Positions 62,509 through 64,000 of a stretch of DNA of 64,000 bases are shown here, piece by piece. The notes beneath the pieces are model-generated. The model made no database searches and had not been told where the DNA came from. It saw nothing but the letters and a program-made list of their open reading frames with translations. The stretch is from PKWO01 sp036384915. GTDB lineage: Bacteria; Pseudomonadota; Gammaproteobacteria; Burkholderiales; Burkholderiaceae_D. Each line of letters starts with the position of its first letter. The first letter of the stretch is position 1. Both the position numbers and the translations under genes were made by a program. Location of the stretch: assembly GCA_036384915.1 (NCBI GenBank), contig DASVLJ010000071.1:186001-250000 (forward strand), read 5' to 3'.

Positions 62509-63971
62509 TGGGCGCCTCCTTGAACACGACGGCGCTGGCCGTCTTCATTGCGTTTTTCGTCCTCGTCACCGTCATTGGCTTCCTTGCGTCACGCTGGAAG
62601 GCAGGCGATTTGACTCAGCTTCACGAGTGGGGCCTGGGCGGGCGCCAGTTCGGCACGCTGATCACTTGGTTCCTGGTCGGCGGTGACTTCTACACGGCTT
62701 ACACGGTGATTGCCGTTCCTGCGGCCGTGTTCGGCAACGGCGCGAGCGGTTTCTTCGCCCTGCCTTATACCATCATCGTCTATCCCTTCGTTTTCATGGT
62801 AATGCCCAGGCTGTGGCGCATCTGCCACAGAGAAAACTACATCACCTCGGCGGATTTCGTGCAGGGCATGTACGGTGGAAAATGGTTCCCGGCTGCGGTC
62901 GCGCTGACCGGCATCGTCGCCACCATGCCCTATATCGCGCTGCAACTGGTGGGCATGCAGGCGGTCATCAAGGGCTTGGGTATTTCCGGCGAAATTCCGC
63001 TTGCGGTCGCATTCATCATTCTGGCGCTCTACACCTATTCCAGCGGCATCCGCGCGCCGGCCATGATTGCCTTCGTCAAAGACATCATGATCTATATCGT
63101 GGTGATCGCGGCGGTGTGCCTGATCCCGACCAAGCTGGGCGGCTACGGCTCAGTGTTCGATGCGGCAGATCATTTCTTTGTCGCCAAGGGCAGCGGCGGC
63201 ATCGTCTTGAAACCTGCGCAGTTTTCGGCTTATGCTTCGCTCGCGCTGGGTTCGGCACTGGCGGCCTTCATGTATCCGCATACCATGACGGCCATCCTGA
63301 GCTCAGCCAGCGAAAAGACCATCCGCAAGAATGCCATCCTGCTTCCGGCCTATACCATACTGCTCGGCTTGATCGCGCTGATGGGCTATATGGCAATCAC
63401 GGCCGGCGTGAAAGTGGAAAGTGCCAACGACGTGGTTCCGCAACTGTTCGCCAAACTGTTCCCCGACTGGTTCGTCGGCTTTGCCGCGGCGGCGATTGCG
63501 ATCAGCGCTCTAGTGCCCGCCGCGATTATGTCGATCGGCGCAGCCAACCTGTTTACGCGCAATCTGTGGAAGCCGCTGGTCAATCCCAATATCACGCCGG
63601 CTCAGGAATCGAGCAACGCCAAGCTCGTGTCGCTGCTGGTCAAGGCCGGCGCCCTGGTCTTCATCTTCGGGCTGTCGCCCAAGTTCGCCATCGAGCTGCA
63701 ATTGTTGGGAGGAATGTGGATCCTGCAAACCTTCCCGGCGATCGTGTTTACGCTCTTCACGCGCAAGCTGAAGTTGCCGGGCCTGTTCCTCGGCTGGGGA
63801 GCCGGCATGGTCTGCGGCACGACCATGGCTTTCCTGGTCGATTTGAAAGCGGTATATCCGGTGGCAGGTTCGCCGGTCTACATCGGCTTGATCGCACTGG
63901 CGGTTAATCTCGTCGTCACGCTTGTTGTTTCCGCCGTGTTGCCGGCGAAGCAGCCTGCGCTTGCGCACTGA
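62508..63971 (+). CDS. Sodium:solute symporter family protein (MctP-like monocarboxylate transporter)
   Basis: A 487-residue protein with about 13 membrane helices and SSS-family features: WGLGGRQFGTLITWFLVGGD in the first helices and SAASEKTIRKNAILLPAYTI-like and LVPAAIMSIGAANLFTRNLW segments later. With a DUF3311 partner and a divergent Cache kinase/response regulator it most resembles the MctP group, which imports lactate, pyruvate, propionate, acetate or alanine with sodium or protons. The exact substrate is inference. It ends 29 bp before the window edge. Confidence 0.9.
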   Translation: MGASLNTTALAVFIAFFVLVTVIGFLASRWKAGDLTQLHEWGLGGRQFGTLITWFLVGGDFYTAYTVIAVPAAVFGNGASGFFALPYTIIVYPFVFMVMPRLWRICHRENYITSADFVQGMYGGKWFPAAVALTGIVATMPYIALQLVGMQAVIKGLGISGEIPLAVAFIILALYTYSSGIRAPAMIAFVKDIMIYIVVIAAVCLIPTKLGGYGSVFDAADHFFVAKGSGGIVLKPAQFSAYASLALGSALAAFMYPHTMTAILSSASEKTIRKNAILLPAYTILLGLIALMGYMAITAGVKVESANDVVPQLFAKLFPDWFVGFAAAAIAISALVPAAIMSIGAANLFTRNLWKPLVNPNITPAQESSNAKLVSLLVKAGALVFIFGLSPKFAIELQLLGGMWILQTFPAIVFTLFTRKLKLPGLFLGWGAGMVCGTTMAFLVDLKAVYPVAGSPVYIGLIALAVNLVVTLVVSAVLPAKQPALAH

Positions 63972-64000
63972 ATATTCCTAACCCATCAAGCCCGCACTTC

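Overview
The window looks like the chromosome of a betaproteobacterium, most likely of the order Burkholderiales and probably the Oxalobacteraceae (Herminiimonas, Collimonas or Herbaspirillum relatives). The evidence is moderately high GC, the block tRNA-Leu, tig, clpP, clpX, lon, hupB, tRNA-Asp, ppiD, an NAD-linked molybdenum formate dehydrogenase in the order fdsG-B-A-C-D, and a hydroxysqualene (hpnCDE) cluster. The placement rests on gene order and protein family recognition only. Almost all of the window is ordinary core and metabolic genome; no prophage, insertion sequence transposase or CRISPR array is visible.

Layout. 1-4713: tail of an unknown protein, a secreted M16 zinc peptidase and a LysR regulator. 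4837-8616: 2-haloacid dehalogenase, malate synthase A and a membrane diguanylate cyclase. 8652-10438: two tandem tonB-like genes, the second interrupted by an in-frame stop, separated by a palindromic repeat. 10622-18238: MarC, a MazG-like pyrophosphohydrolase, a solo 5'-3' exonuclease, a periplasmic molybdenum hydroxylase subunit without its iron-sulfur partner, a thioredoxin, and the tight run tsaB-rimI-udg-DUF1853. 18232-25137: lplT, alr-radA and hpnE-hpnD-hpnC. 25261-29660: an RND efflux operon behind a near-consensus promoter with a TetR-like operator. 29828-38992: tRNA-Leu, the proteostasis block, HU, tRNA-Asp with a duplicated 3' end, and ppiD. 39013-50513: tesA and an ABC ATPase diverging from one shared palindrome, a GlcG-like protein, a minus-strand amino-acid and repair group (amidase, dadA, nnr, S9 peptidase), a GT39 glycosyltransferase and a PilT/GspE-like ATPase behind a LexA-box promoter. 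50535-63971: DUF1993, a chemoreceptor, the formate dehydrogenase operon, and a two-component system diverging from a DUF3311/sodium:solute symporter pair.

The genes suggest a flexible heterotroph. Malate synthase serves C2 growth, formate dehydrogenase supplies NADH from formate, and DadA with Alr handles D-alanine. The symporter with its sensor kinase probably imports small monocarboxylates. The chemoreceptor and the sensor kinase both carry a single periplasmic Cache-type domain, so organic-acid sensing may be a theme.

The least explained signals are non-coding. Three intergenic elements (9608-9785, 51106-51416, 60027-60233) have element-specific long terminal inverted repeats around a shared same-strand core; two of them supply stop codons to neighbouring genes. 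A canonical SOS promoter architecture precedes an orphan secretion/pilus-type ATPase. A 29-bp copy of the tRNA-Asp 3' end lies 135 bp downstream of the tRNA. I see no complete, clearly new multi-gene system; these three are the best candidates for follow-up.
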